A stretch of 64,000 bases of DNA from Ruminococcus sp. (GCF_016283395.1 NZ_JAEEMU010000039.1:77446-141445), one strand, 5' to 3'; positions 44,311 through 53,818 are shown, counted from the first letter of the stretch. Translations and numbers: made by a program. Notes: generated from the letters alone by a model not told the origin.

Positions 44311-45042
44311 ATGTTTATCGGAGGATTTACAACTGATGATCTTATACAATATGCCATAAGGATAATAGTATTTCTTCTTATAATCCCTATACATGAATCT
44401 GCACACGCCCTCATGGCTAAATGGCTCGGAGATGATACAGCAGAAAAAAAAGGAAGAATATCACTTAATCCTATCGTTCATCTTGATATTGCAGGTCTTA
44501 TACTCATGATCTTCCTGGGGCTTGGCTGGGCTAAACCTGTGCCTGTTAATTTTTCTAACCTCAAGAAGAACCGCCGAGCAAGCTACGCACTTATATCTGC
44601 GGCAGGTCCGCTCGCTAATTTTATATCAGCTTTTCTCTGTGCTTTGTTATATGAAGTTCTGATCTGCACAAGGGCAGGACAAGAGACTCTGAATACATCT
44701 TTCAGCAGCTTTTCAGAGATGATGAGAAGTGAGCACAATATACTCTGCGCGGTACTTCTGCTGCTGATGTATTCTGTTTATATCAATGTAGCACTTGCCA
44801 TGTTTAATCTGATACCTCTGCCGCCGCTGGACGGCTTTAATCTTGTAAGGGCATTTTTGCCTGTTAACGCTGATCGCTGGATATATGAGCATCAGCGTCA
44901 GCTAAGCACTGCATTTTTTGTTCTTCTTATGCTCGCAGCAAATATCTCTGAGATAAGCCGACCGTTTGATAGAGCAGTAAACAGTGTTCATTTACTGATA
45001 TGGCAATCTGTTGAATGGGTCGAGCCTTTGATGATAAAATAA
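44311..45042 (+). CDS. Site-2 protease-family (M50) membrane metalloprotease
   Basis: 243 residues. The zinc site HESAH is at residues 28-32 in the first helix, and the second motif NLIPLPPLDGF supplies the Asp (about 174). About six hydrophobic helices are seen. Short M50 proteins of this type are common beside scpA in Clostridia; the substrate is unknown. The degenerate paralogue follows after 27 bp. Confidence 0.92.
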   Translation: MFIGGFTTDDLIQYAIRIIVFLLIIPIHESAHALMAKWLGDDTAEKKGRISLNPIVHLDIAGLILMIFLGLGWAKPVPVNFSNLKKNRRASYALISAAGPLANFISAFLCALLYEVLICTRAGQETLNTSFSSFSEMMRSEHNILCAVLLLLMYSVYINVALAMFNLIPLPPLDGFNLVRAFLPVNADRWIYEHQRQLSTAFFVLLMLAANISEISRPFDRAVNSVHLLIWQSVEWVEPLMIK

Positions 45043-45069
45043 ACACAGCATTGGAGAGACAAAGATCAT

Positions 45070-45795
45070 ATGGAAAAATTTTACCGATTTTTACTTATTT
45101 TATTGAGCAGAGGATTGCTTCTTACAGCATTTATGCCTGCGGCTTGTTTTTTCAAGGCATGGGTGTCAAAGATGCTGGGAGACAGGATGCCTGAGGGTGA
45201 CGGAAGGCTGAGTCTTGATTTCAGAAGACATACCGACAGGATCGGAATGATGATGGTCATAGTGTTCGGATTTGGCTTTGGTAATGAAATGAGGCATGAT
45301 ATCTCAAACATGAAGAACATGAAGCGAGATATAACCCTTATATCACTGGCAGCACCTATAGCATATTTTTTCATGTATATCCTGCTCACTAACATCGCAA
45401 TACTTATTTTCAGCATCTCGTTTTCGTCATTCCTGCTTGCAAGCATATATTTTATACTTTCAGAAACAGCAGAAGCTTGTCTTGCATTCGGAGTCATTGC
45501 ACTTCTGCCGCTGCCGCCTCTTGACGGCTTCCAGATATTCTATCAGTTCTCATGGCCGAAGTTCAGACGCTGGTATTTCAGCCATTATCAGAAGATAATG
45601 TACTGGTCAAGAATGATCCTTTACGGTATATTCCTGCTTGCAATAATAACTGACGGTGAGCTTTCGCTCATAGGTTTCCTTTCTGATCTTTGGGCAAAAC
45701 TTTTTGATAAGCTTATCTTCTTCCGCCTTGATTACTTCAAGATGACCGAAAAGATATTGAGGTATATCTTTAGATTTGACGCGGTAATTGATTAA
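45070..45795 (+). CDS. Degenerate M50-like membrane protein without the zinc motif
   Basis: 241 residues, similar in length and layout to the gene upstream. The HExxH region is replaced by FMPAACFFKAW, with no His, although the later LLPLPPLDGF is kept. It is intact as an open frame, so it is likely a pseudoprotease partner rather than a decayed gene. GGAGAG precedes the ATG. It is co-transcribed with the active-looking protease. Confidence 0.8.
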   Translation: MEKFYRFLLILLSRGLLLTAFMPAACFFKAWVSKMLGDRMPEGDGRLSLDFRRHTDRIGMMMVIVFGFGFGNEMRHDISNMKNMKRDITLISLAAPIAYFFMYILLTNIAILIFSISFSSFLLASIYFILSETAEACLAFGVIALLPLPPLDGFQIFYQFSWPKFRRWYFSHYQKIMYWSRMILYGIFLLAIITDGELSLIGFLSDLWAKLFDKLIFFRLDYFKMTEKILRYIFRFDAVID

Positions 45796-45810
45796 TAGTT
45801 CGGAGAGTAT

Positions 45811-46566
45811 ATGGAAAGTATATCATTCAAGCTTGAGGTATTTGAAGGACCTCTCGACCTGCTTCTCAGCCTTATAGCAAAGCATAAGCTGAATATATGT
45901 GATATTGAGATATCCAAGCTGCTGGAGCAGTACCTTATTTATATAGATCAGGCACATGAGCAGAATTTAGAGCTTGCAGGCGAATTTCTTGAAATGGCTG
46001 CAAGACTGATATATATAAAGACTGCTTCACTTCTTCCTCAGCCCGAGGAGGCTGAACAGATGAAGCGTGAGCTGGAAGGTGCGCTTATTGAGTATTCGCT
46101 TTGCAAGATAGCTGCACAAAAGCTTGCAGACGCTTTCGTGGGCGGAGATATATTTGTCCGCAGCCCCATGAAGATAAAAGCGGATATGACCTATACCCTT
46201 GTGCATGAGCCTGAGAGACTTGCGATCGCTTACAGTGCCATATCGCTGAAAAATATAAAGTCCGAACACGCGAAGCTCCACGTTGAGAATAAGATCAATT
46301 CCGTGGTAAAGCGTCGTATCGTTTCGGTAATGACAAAGGTCGTCCATATCCTCAGACAGCTCTATGAGACAGGTGAGGTGTATATGGATAAGCTTTATGA
46401 CGGAGTTACCGACCGCTCGGCAAGAGTTGCTACATTTCTTGCAGTCCTTGAACTTACGAGACACGGACGAATTACCATAAGCGATGACAATATGAAAATA
46501 TTCTTCAAAGAAAAACAGAACGGAGTGAGAAAAACTTGGAGATCAAGGAAAAGCTCGGAGCAATAG
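45811..46566 (+). CDS. scpA: Segregation and condensation protein A
   Basis: 251 residues. The kleisin N-terminus FEGPLDLLLSLIAKHKLNICDIEI is unmistakable, with ARLIYIKTASLLP following. With ScpB and SMC it forms the chromosome condensin. GGAGAG precedes the ATG. Its end overlaps scpB by 31 bp. Confidence 0.96.
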   Translation: MESISFKLEVFEGPLDLLLSLIAKHKLNICDIEISKLLEQYLIYIDQAHEQNLELAGEFLEMAARLIYIKTASLLPQPEEAEQMKRELEGALIEYSLCKIAAQKLADAFVGGDIFVRSPMKIKADMTYTLVHEPERLAIAYSAISLKNIKSEHAKLHVENKINSVVKRRIVSVMTKVVHILRQLYETGEVYMDKLYDGVTDRSARVATFLAVLELTRHGRITISDDNMKIFFKEKQNGVRKTWRSRKSSEQ

Positions 46567-47120
46567 AAGCTATCCTGTTCGCAAGCGGCGAACCTATTGA
46601 AATATATCGTCTTTCCGAAGCAAGCGGCGTTGATGCCGGTACACTCCCGTCTATGATAAGACTTCTCAATGAGAGATACGATGATTACGGCAGCGGTATC
46701 TGCATAAAGAAATTTGACAGCAGCTACCAGATGTGTACCCGTGAGGAGTTTGCTCCGCAGGTACGTGCCGCTCTTGAGACAAAAAGATCTGCACCGCTTT
46801 CAAATGCCGCTATGGAGGCATTAACAATAATCGCATACAATCAGCCTGTTTCAAAGGGCTTCGTTGAAAATGTCCGCGGTATAGACAGCTCTTCCGTTAT
46901 CAACAACCTTGTGGAAAAGGGACTCGTTGAAGAAGCAGGCAGACTTGACGTACCGGGAAAGCCTATAGTATACAGAACTACTTCCGTGTTCCTTAGAAGC
47001 TTCGGTCTCAGTTCAACAGCCGATCTTCCTCCTTTACCGGGACAGAGTGATCTTGTGCTTGAGACAGAGGACGAATTCATCGCAAGAGAAACAGCTGAGT
47101 CACAGCAAAACACTGAATAA
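46536..47120 (+). CDS. scpB: Segregation and condensation protein B
   Basis: 194 residues from a TTG at 46536, with GGAGTGAG upstream, inside the scpA 3' end. Winged-helix signatures IEAILFASGEPI and ALTIIAYNQPVSK (read ALTIIAYNQPV) match ScpB. It dimerises and binds ScpA and SMC. Translational coupling with scpA is clear. Confidence 0.95.
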   Translation: MEIKEKLGAIEAILFASGEPIEIYRLSEASGVDAGTLPSMIRLLNERYDDYGSGICIKKFDSSYQMCTREEFAPQVRAALETKRSAPLSNAAMEALTIIAYNQPVSKGFVENVRGIDSSSVINNLVEKGLVEEAGRLDVPGKPIVYRTTSVFLRSFGLSSTADLPPLPGQSDLVLETEDEFIARETAESQQNTE

Positions 47121-47140
47121 TAACGAAAGGAGCGGCAGGA

Positions 47141-48094
47141 ATGATCGTACTAAAAATTCTGCTGTATATACTTCTTGCCGTTTTTGGCATTATCCTCATA
47201 GTTCTTATAACTCCCGCAGGAGGAGAGTTCAGCTATATCGACGGAAAGTTCACGTATAAGGTGAAGCTGTGGATATTTGATATAATGAACTCAGAGAGCG
47301 GCGGTCTTTACGGCTGGTGGAAAAAGCGTAAAGCAAAGAAAAAGGACAAGCCGAAAAAGCCGAAGAAACCCAAAAAGCCAAAGCCTGTCAAGGACAAAAA
47401 GCCTAAGAAGAAAAAAGAACGGGAAAAGTACGAGTGGGAAAAGGAGCTTGACGATATACCCGTAAATGATCCCGAGGCTGATATAAAAGCAGAGGGAAGC
47501 ACTTCTTCCGAAGCTGTCAGTGAAAGTACTACAGGCAATGCCGTATCTGATACAGAGCCTGTTTCGGAAGCTGCCTCCACTGATGAGAAGAAAAAGAAAC
47601 CGAAGCATAAAAAGGAAAAAGATCCTGAAGATGATCCTTTCGATGATGATGAAGATGAAGATAAAGCTGAAGACGAGGAAAAGTCATCTATCAGCGACAA
47701 GATAGAGAAAATAGTTGATATATGGGAGAGCGCACAGCGTCCTATGCTGAAAATATTCAAGGGCTTCAAGCTGAAAGACTTATATATCGACTTTGAGATA
47801 GCCGATGAGGATGCCTGCGACTGTGCCCTCAAATACGGAAAGTATTCGGCTCTTATCTACAACGGCATCGCATTTTTCAGTGAACTGTTCACAGTAAGGC
47901 TGAAAACCATAGATGTAAGACCTGCTTTCGGAGTCTCAAAGGGACGCTGGGACGCAGCAGGAAAACTTTATTTCCGACTGGGAACAATGGTTATTGCAGG
48001 AGCTTGGTTCCTGATAACATATTTATTCAGAACATTTTTACCTGAAAAACTAAGAAAACGTAAAATGAAAAAATCCGCCGCAAGGCAGAAGTGA
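47141..48094 (+). CDS. DUF2953 membrane protein with long charged insert
   Basis: 317 residues. An N-terminal helix (~4-24) precedes a Lys/Pro-rich stretch (~60-95, repeated KKPKKP) and a very acidic stretch (~150-190). The C-terminal ~130 residues carry the DUF2953 core (LYIDFEIADEDACDCALKYG, read in part). DUF2953 sits beside the GerW/ytfJ gene in B. subtilis (ytfI) and many Clostridia. The function is unknown; it may relate to sporulation. Confidence 0.8.
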   Translation: MIVLKILLYILLAVFGIILIVLITPAGGEFSYIDGKFTYKVKLWIFDIMNSESGGLYGWWKKRKAKKKDKPKKPKKPKKPKPVKDKKPKKKKEREKYEWEKELDDIPVNDPEADIKAEGSTSSEAVSESTTGNAVSDTEPVSEAASTDEKKKKPKHKKEKDPEDDPFDDDEDEDKAEDEEKSSISDKIEKIVDIWESAQRPMLKIFKGFKLKDLYIDFEIADEDACDCALKYGKYSALIYNGIAFFSELFTVRLKTIDVRPAFGVSKGRWDAAGKLYFRLGTMVIAGAWFLITYLFRTFLPEKLRKRKMKKSAARQK

Positions 48095-48104
48095 GGTATA
48101 TAAC

Positions 48105-48539
48105 ATGAGTGCAAACAAAACACCGGTCAGCGATCTTTTAGGTATTTCAATTGAGAAGATAAAGGAAATGGCAGATGTTAATGCCATTATCGGCGAGCCT
48201 ATAAAGCTCCCCGACGGTACAACAATTATCCCTGTTTCAAAGGTAAGCTACGGCTTTGCTTCAGGCGGCTCAGATCTTCCTTCAAAGTATGACAAGGATC
48301 TTTTCGGCGGCGGAGCAGGTGCAGGCGTTTCAATAAAGCCTGAGGGATTCCTCGTTATCTCTCCTGACGGAGCAGCTAAAATGGTTAACATGGAAGGCTC
48401 AAACGATCCTATCAGCAATGCTATCGAGAAAGCACCTATGATAATCGAAAAGGTAAGCGGCTTCATCAACAAGAAGAAAAAAGGCAGCGAAGAAGTCGTT
48501 ACAGACGGTATCACAGACGAGTCTGTTTCTCTCAACTGA
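48105..48539 (+). CDS. ytfJ: GerW/YtfJ-family sporulation protein
   Basis: 144 residues. The family pattern IGEPIKLPDGTTIIPVSKV then YGFASGGSD and the Gly-rich GGGAGAGVSIKPEGFLVI is clear. In Bacillus this protein is required for dormant spore germination and lysozyme sensitivity of spores. GAGGTATATA precedes the ATG. Confidence 0.92.
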   Translation: MSANKTPVSDLLGISIEKIKEMADVNAIIGEPIKLPDGTTIIPVSKVSYGFASGGSDLPSKYDKDLFGGGAGAGVSIKPEGFLVISPDGAAKMVNMEGSNDPISNAIEKAPMIIEKVSGFINKKKKGSEEVVTDGITDESVSLN

Positions 48540-48601
48540 GAATAATCACTGATATAGCAGCATATCCTTTAGCATGAAGTATATTATGCGGAGGTATGCC
48601 T

Positions 48602-49753
48602 ATGAAAAGGTCGATAGCTGTTTTTTCGGCATTTATAATAACAGCAGTAAGTGTACGTTTTGGTATTTCCTATGCAGCTTCCGAGCCTGAGATATCGGCA
48701 AAGGCGGCGGTACTTATCTCAGCCGATACAGGCGAGGTGGTGTATGCTAAGAACTGCACGGAAAAGCTGCCTATGGCAAGCACCACAAAGATAATGACAA
48801 CTCTGCTCTGCCTTGAAAGCGGCGGACTTTACGACGAATTTGTGGTGGACAGCGATGCCATAAAGGTGGAAGGCTCATCAATGGGCTTGCAGGAAGGGGA
48901 TATCGTTACAAAGTATGCTCTCTGCTGCGGAATGTTGCTTCCTTCGGGCAATGATGCAGCAAATGTGGCGGCTGTAAGGATAGCAGGCGGTATAGAGAGA
49001 TTTGCTGAGATGATGAACGACCGTGCAAGAAAAATGGGACTTTCAAAGACTTATTTCGTCACTCCCTCGGGACTTGAGGGTGAGGGGCACGGTTCATCAG
49101 CCTATGATATGGCGATACTTGCCCGTGAAGCTCTCAGGAACGATATTTTTCGCAGTATATGCTCGCAGAAAAGCATAAAGCTTGAATTTGGTGCTCCGCC
49201 GTATGCAAGGTGGCTGAAAAACACCAATAAGCTTCTGGGAATGTATGAGGGAGTTTACGGTGTCAAGACAGGCTTTACCGATGAAGCGGGAAGATGTCTC
49301 GTATCCGCCTGTGAAAGGGATGGAAAAGACCTTATCTGCGTTACTCTAAATGACCGCAATGACTGGGACGACCATATCGCCATGTACGATTATGGCTTTG
49401 ATACGGTCCGCGAACTTGATGCGGTTCTCCCTGTAGATATGTCAGTTGATATTGTGGGCGGTACAAGTGACAAGCTTCGTCTTGTGCCAAAGGACAGCTC
49501 TTTAAAGATATGTACAGTTGCAGGAAATGAAGATGATATACAGTTCACACTGCTTTCTGCGCCATTTGGCTATGCTCCCGTGAAGTACGGTGATGAAGCG
49601 GCAAGACTGCGTATAAGCTTTATGGGGCGAGAGGTGGACACAATTCCGCTGTATGCTGCTGAAAGTGTTTCGGCAGATATTGAAAAGAGTTCTGAGAAAA
49701 AAGGTATATTTACGAAATTCAAAGAAATACTCGGGAGCTTTTTCTCCCGTTAA
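48602..49753 (+). CDS. dacF: D-alanyl-D-alanine carboxypeptidase (DacF-like)
   Basis: 383 residues from the ATG at 48602, with GGAGG 7 bp upstream; the ATG at 48596 is too close to it. Signal peptide ~1-27. Active-site motifs are STTK (SxxK), SGND (SxN) and KTGFT (KTG). A C-terminal domain of ~100 residues and a hydrophobic/amphipathic tail suggest membrane association. It trims D-Ala from peptidoglycan stem peptides; location beside GerW suggests a sporulation role. SpmA and SpmB, often next to it, are absent. Confidence 0.93.
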   Translation: MKRSIAVFSAFIITAVSVRFGISYAASEPEISAKAAVLISADTGEVVYAKNCTEKLPMASTTKIMTTLLCLESGGLYDEFVVDSDAIKVEGSSMGLQEGDIVTKYALCCGMLLPSGNDAANVAAVRIAGGIERFAEMMNDRARKMGLSKTYFVTPSGLEGEGHGSSAYDMAILAREALRNDIFRSICSQKSIKLEFGAPPYARWLKNTNKLLGMYEGVYGVKTGFTDEAGRCLVSACERDGKDLICVTLNDRNDWDDHIAMYDYGFDTVRELDAVLPVDMSVDIVGGTSDKLRLVPKDSSLKICTVAGNEDDIQFTLLSAPFGYAPVKYGDEAARLRISFMGREVDTIPLYAAESVSADIEKSSEKKGIFTKFKEILGSFFSR

Positions 49754-49767
49754 GGATTGGATAAAAA

Positions 49768-50499
49768 GTGGAAAAAATAAGAATACAGAAAATGATAGCC
49801 GATTGCGGCGTGTGCTCCCGCAGAAAAGCTGAGGAGCTTATAACACAGGGCAGAGTAAAGCTCAACGGTCACCCTGTAAAGCTTGGAGACAAGTGCGGCT
49901 TCAAGGATATCATCACCGTTGACGGTGAGCGTATCTATATGCCGAAGAAGCGCAGTTTCACATATCTTATGATGAACAAGCCGAGAGGATATGTTACTAC
50001 CGTATCCGACGAGCTTGACAGACGCTGCGTCATGGATCTCCTTGAAGATGTTGAGGAGCGTGTCTATCCTGTAGGTCGTCTTGACCGAAATTCGGAGGGA
50101 CTTCTCCTCTTTACCAATGACGGCGAATTTGCAAACAGTATCATGCACCCCAGCCGCCATATCTCAAAGACTTACCGTGTTACCGTTCGTCCAGATATAA
50201 CCGATGAACAGCTTGTAAGGCTTTCCGAGGGTGTTGAGATAGACGGCAAAAAGACACTTCCTGCTTCTGTTGTGGTAAAGACAAAGGAAGAGGGAAGAGT
50301 AGTCCTGCTTATGACTATAAAAGAGGGCAGGAACCGTCAGATACGTAAGATGTGCGAGGCTGTAGGTCTTGAAGTTGCAAGACTTCGCCGTATAAGTATA
50401 GGTCCGCTGAAGCTGGGTATGCTGAAGCCCGGTACTTACAGAGAGCTTACTCCCGATGAACTGCGTGCTATAAGAAACGCTATCGGCAAGGAGAAGTAA
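49768..50499 (+). CDS. rluB: RluB/RsuA-family pseudouridine synthase
   Basis: 243 residues from a GTG at 49768, with AGGATTGGAT upstream. An N-terminal S4 domain (IADCGVCSRRKAEELI) is followed by the catalytic core with the Asp in VGRLDRNSEGLLLFTND. The protein modifies uridine in rRNA. The start is 14 bp after the dacF stop, and the next gene starts 1 bp after its stop. Confidence 0.93.
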   Translation: MEKIRIQKMIADCGVCSRRKAEELITQGRVKLNGHPVKLGDKCGFKDIITVDGERIYMPKKRSFTYLMMNKPRGYVTTVSDELDRRCVMDLLEDVEERVYPVGRLDRNSEGLLLFTNDGEFANSIMHPSRHISKTYRVTVRPDITDEQLVRLSEGVEIDGKKTLPASVVVKTKEEGRVVLLMTIKEGRNRQIRKMCEAVGLEVARLRRISIGPLKLGMLKPGTYRELTPDELRAIRNAIGKEK

Positions 50500-50500
50500 G

Positions 50501-50881
50501 ATGCTGGAGATACAGGAGAGATTTGATACGGTCGGCTATGATGAGCTCAAAAAGGCAGCAGGAAATGCCGAGCTCCATATAACCGAGGCTCTTGACAAGG
50601 GCGATGTTATCGGATTTATAGCCTATTCCTACGGCACAGACAGGACGGTCGTATATGATTATGACGACGGCGGAGATATGATGCTCTGCGACGGTCTTGT
50701 GCGCTCGGTAATGCTCAAAAGTGTGCTGAAAGGAATAAATCATATGCTGTTTGAGCTTTCTGACAGCAGCAAATTTGATGTATTAAAAAAGCTCCGCTTT
50801 GTAGTCGGAGACAGCAGACAGTGTACAGATCTTGAAAGCTTTATGAACGGCTGTGAGCACTGTAAAGGCAAGAAAGAATAA
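50501..50881 (+). CDS. Hypothetical protein following rluB
   Basis: 126 residues. The middle (DKGDVIGFIAYSYGTDRTVVYDYDD, seen in part) has a GNAT-like alternation and LCDGLVRSVMLKS. A CEHCKGKK tail has two Cys and could bind metal. I recognise no family with certainty. The gene starts 1 bp after rluB and is surely co-transcribed. Confidence 0.6.
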   Translation: MLEIQERFDTVGYDELKKAAGNAELHITEALDKGDVIGFIAYSYGTDRTVVYDYDDGGDMMLCDGLVRSVMLKSVLKGINHMLFELSDSSKFDVLKKLRFVVGDSRQCTDLESFMNGCEHCKGKKE

Positions 50882-50902
50882 ATATGAAAGGAGCGATTTG
50901 GA

Positions 50903-51850
50903 TTGCCAATCAGGATATCTTCAGAGCTTCCGGCATTCAAAACGCTTGGAGAAGAAAATATCTTCGTAATGTCGAAGGAAAGGGCAGAGCATCAGGATAT
51001 CAGACCACTGAAAGTCGTTATCCTTAATATTATGCCCAAAAAGATCGAGACAGAGAGCCAGCTTCTGAGACTTCTCAGTAATACACCGCTCCAGGTGGAC
51101 GTTGATCTTCTTCAAATGGTATCTCATGTTTCAAAGAATACTTCTGTGCATCATCTTGAGTCTTTTTACAAGACCTTTGATGAGATACGAGATGACCGCT
51201 ATGACGGTATGATAATCACAGGTGCGCCTGTTGAGCTTCTTGACTATGAGCAGGTGGACTACTGGAATGAGATATGCACTATAATGGAATGGTCGAAAAC
51301 ACACGTTTTTTCCACTCTTTATATATGCTGGGCTGCTCAGGCAGGACTTTACTACCATTACGGTATACCCAAGTATACTCTCGACCATAAGATGTTCGGT
51401 ATCTTTCCACACAGGGCAGAGGTGAGCAATTGTCAGCTCCTCAGAGGATTTGATGATATATTCTATGTTCCTCATTCGAGAAATACCGAGGTGCGCCGTG
51501 AGGACATCGAACGTATCCCTCAGCTTGAGATACTTACTGTATCCGATATTGCAGGAGTGCATATCGTTGCCAATAAGAACGGCAGACAGTATTTTATCAC
51601 AGGTCATTCCGAATATGACAGAGATACATTAGCAAACGAGTACAGACGCGATGTTGAAAAAGGCATAGATATACAGATACCGTATAATTATTTCCCCGGG
51701 GACAACCCGGACAATGTACCTGTATTTTCGTGGAGATGTACGGCTAATCTTATGTTTTCAAACTGGCTCAATTATTGCGTTTACCAGAAAACCCCTTATA
51801 ATCTTGATGAGCTTGAGGTGCGCAACTGGAATTGGCAGACAAGTCTGTAA
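50903..51850 (+). CDS. metA: Homoserine O-acetyltransferase (MetA family)
   Basis: 315 residues from a TTG at 50903, with AAAGGAGCG upstream. The catalytic Cys lies in YICWAAQAG, and the later His/Glu in GHSEYD. The residue that sets acyl-CoA choice reads GAPVE: Glu here, as in Bacillus enzymes that use acetyl-CoA, whereas E. coli has Gly and uses succinyl-CoA. This gives the first step of methionine synthesis. No riboswitch is seen upstream, since the gene lies at the end of a long operon. Confidence 0.9.
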   Translation: MPIRISSELPAFKTLGEENIFVMSKERAEHQDIRPLKVVILNIMPKKIETESQLLRLLSNTPLQVDVDLLQMVSHVSKNTSVHHLESFYKTFDEIRDDRYDGMIITGAPVELLDYEQVDYWNEICTIMEWSKTHVFSTLYICWAAQAGLYYHYGIPKYTLDHKMFGIFPHRAEVSNCQLLRGFDDIFYVPHSRNTEVRREDIERIPQLEILTVSDIAGVHIVANKNGRQYFITGHSEYDRDTLANEYRRDVEKGIDIQIPYNYFPGDNPDNVPVFSWRCTANLMFSNWLNYCVYQKTPYNLDELEVRNWNWQTSL

Positions 51851-51867
51851 AAGGAGAAGCAAATATA

Positions 51868-52644
51868 ATGGACGATTTTAACAACATGAATAATAACGAT
51901 CAGAATAACAATACTAATAACTTGAATAACGGTTACGGCAATGGTGAGCAGTATAATGCTCAGAACAATGGAAATCCGTATAACGACTACAGCAATGGCG
52001 GTCAGTTCAATAACCAGAACAATGGCTACAACAGCGGAAATCCCTATAATAACGGATACAACGGCAATAATCCTTTCACAGGCAATTATAACGGATATCC
52101 GCAGTACAATATGTACAACAACGAGGGTGTAGCTGAGAGAAAGGGAGCAGGCTTTGCAATTGCTTCGTTTGTCATATCGATCATAAATCTGATGTTTTGT
52201 GCGACGTTGCTTAGTGTCGTAACTGTTCCGCTTTGTCTTATCTTTTCGATCATATCACTTGTTGGAAAGAGAAAAGGAACAGCTTTTGCAGTCATTGGCG
52301 TTATCGTTTCTGTTATTTCAATGATATTCTTTGTTTACATCGGATTCCTCATCTATAAGATCGGGCCCGACTTGGTTTATTTCGCAGAACACAGTACACA
52401 GATCATAGAGGAATACGACAGAGACGGTACTATCCCCGAGCAGTATGAGAAATACAGAGATCCTAAGTACGATAAGTACTGGAAAAGAATGGGATATGAC
52501 AGCTTCGATGAGCTCTTTGCTGAATTTATAAAAAATCAGAAGAAGAATCAGAACAATGGCCGTTCATATTATTATGAGAACGATACAAAGAAAGATAGAA
52601 ACAGTGCGAGGTACAGCGGAAACGACCTTGTTGCGGTAGTGTAG
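51868..52644 (+). CDS. Asn-rich membrane protein with DUF4190-like domain
   Basis: 258 residues from the ATG at 51868 (AAGGAGAAG upstream; an in-frame TTG at 51832 overlaps metA). The first ~85 residues are rich in Asn, Tyr and Gly repeats. Two to three helices follow (about 100-120, 125-155), resembling DUF4190. The remaining ~90 residues are charged. Function unknown. Confidence 0.75.
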   Translation: MDDFNNMNNNDQNNNTNNLNNGYGNGEQYNAQNNGNPYNDYSNGGQFNNQNNGYNSGNPYNNGYNGNNPFTGNYNGYPQYNMYNNEGVAERKGAGFAIASFVISIINLMFCATLLSVVTVPLCLIFSIISLVGKRKGTAFAVIGVIVSVISMIFFVYIGFLIYKIGPDLVYFAEHSTQIIEEYDRDGTIPEQYEKYRDPKYDKYWKRMGYDSFDELFAEFIKNQKKNQNNGRSYYYENDTKKDRNSARYSGNDLVAVV

Positions 52645-52706
52645 ATAGATTCTGTCTGCATTGCCACACTTTATGATGTTTCGATGTCGCTTTTTAACAT
52701 AACAGA

Positions 52707-52733
52707 AAAGCTCTCCGAAAGGAGAGCTTTTTT
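52707..52733. terminator. Bidirectional terminator between convergent genes
   Basis: 10-bp arms AAAGCTCTCC/GGAGAGCTTT around GAAA, with a T-run, serving the DUF4190-like gene (plus) and the dockerin gene (minus). Confidence 0.9.
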
Positions 52734-52734
52734 A

Positions 52735-53469
52735 TTATGTGGAACTTATTGAATAATAACTGAGTATTGATGATGCGTCATTGGAGTCAGCTTTGCCGTC
52801 GTTGTTTATATCTGCTGCGGCTGCCTGCTCGGAATTCAGTGAACTGCTGCTGCCCACGGAAGTGTCAGCATAATGCTTTAATACAAGTGAAGAATCAACA
52901 GCGTCTATTTTATTATCGTCGTTTACGTCTCCGCGGTATCTGCCGCTTTCAAGCTTTGGCAAGGTAAGTCCCGAAAGTGAAAATACTATCCTGACAGTGT
53001 TTTCAAAATCGAAGCCTTTAGAATCAGTATATTTCAGATCGCATAATGATGTGAAAACGCAGTAGTCTTTTGGCTGATGAGTTCTATAACCATTAACAGG
53101 CTTGCCTGCAAGTTCACCCTCGTATTTTACTCCGTCAAGCCATACTTCTTCTATGGTAAGCTTTACATTATCTTTTCCGCCAAGATAAAACGGGGTGATA
53201 GGATTTATATATAAGGACACTGAGGTACGCTCAAGTTCACTTGCATAATCTTTGGCATCAAATGTCACATCATATGTTCCGTCACCGTTTATAAAGCAGC
53301 CTTTTACCGATGATTGTAGGGTCGGAAAATAAAGAGATGCTCTTGCTATTGCGAGATCGGACTTTTCCGATACAGCGGCTTTGTCCTCGGCATATGCGTT
53401 GAAATTAGCTGTAAAGAGCGATGAACAGGCTAATCCTGCTGCCAATATTCTTGTAATTAGTTTTTTCAT
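52735..53469 (-). CDS. Secreted small dockerin protein with unknown beta-domain
   Basis: 244 residues. Signal peptide ~1-28, a beta-rich module (~35-170) of unknown family, and a C-terminal dockerin with two calcium loops, GDVNDDNKIDAVDSS and ADINNDGKADSNDASS, in the Ruminococcus style. It would attach to a cellulosome scaffoldin. No catalytic motif is visible in the N-terminal module. AGGAGG precedes the start. Confidence 0.9.
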   Translation of the reverse strand: MKKLITRILAAGLACSSLFTANFNAYAEDKAAVSEKSDLAIARASLYFPTLQSSVKGCFINGDGTYDVTFDAKDYASELERTSVSLYINPITPFYLGGKDNVKLTIEEVWLDGVKYEGELAGKPVNGYRTHQPKDYCVFTSLCDLKYTDSKGFDFENTVRIVFSLSGLTLPKLESGRYRGDVNDDNKIDAVDSSLVLKHYADTSVGSSSSLNSEQAAAADINNDGKADSNDASSILSYYSISST

Positions 53470-53746
53470 ATAAAAACCTCCTTGTTTAATGAATAAAGTT
53501 TATAAATGGTTCTGCTGATTACATTATGTGTATCATATACAGAATATGCTTAGATATATACACAGTCTTGTATGCGTAAGCAAAAAATGACAAACGAATA
53601 ATTATATCTATCCGCCTTAAAAATTGTCAAATACAACAAATAATATTACTGATATATTACATAAAAAGAGCGAAAAACTGACAGAAATAAACACATATCA
53701 GATGATCGCTCTTTCTACTTTATGGCTATATTCCGCCATTCTGATA

Positions 53747-53818
53747 TACGCCTGACTGGGATCGAACCAGCGCACATGGCGTCGGAGGCCAATGCTCTAT
53801 CCACTGAGCTACAGGCGC
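53747..53818 (-). tRNA. tRNA-Arg (anticodon CCG)
   Basis: 72 nt fold: acceptor GCGCCTG with CAGGCGT, D arm GCTCAGTGGATAGAGC, anticodon loop CTCCGAC giving CCG, T arm GCTGG-TTCGATC-CCAGT. The 27:43 pair is T-T. CCA is not encoded, so it would be added afterwards. Confidence 0.92.

Noticed and set aside
50501..50881. Calling the gene after rluB a GNAT acetyltransferase
   Set aside because: Alternating strands are suggestive but the acetyl-CoA loop (R/QxxGxG/A) is absent.
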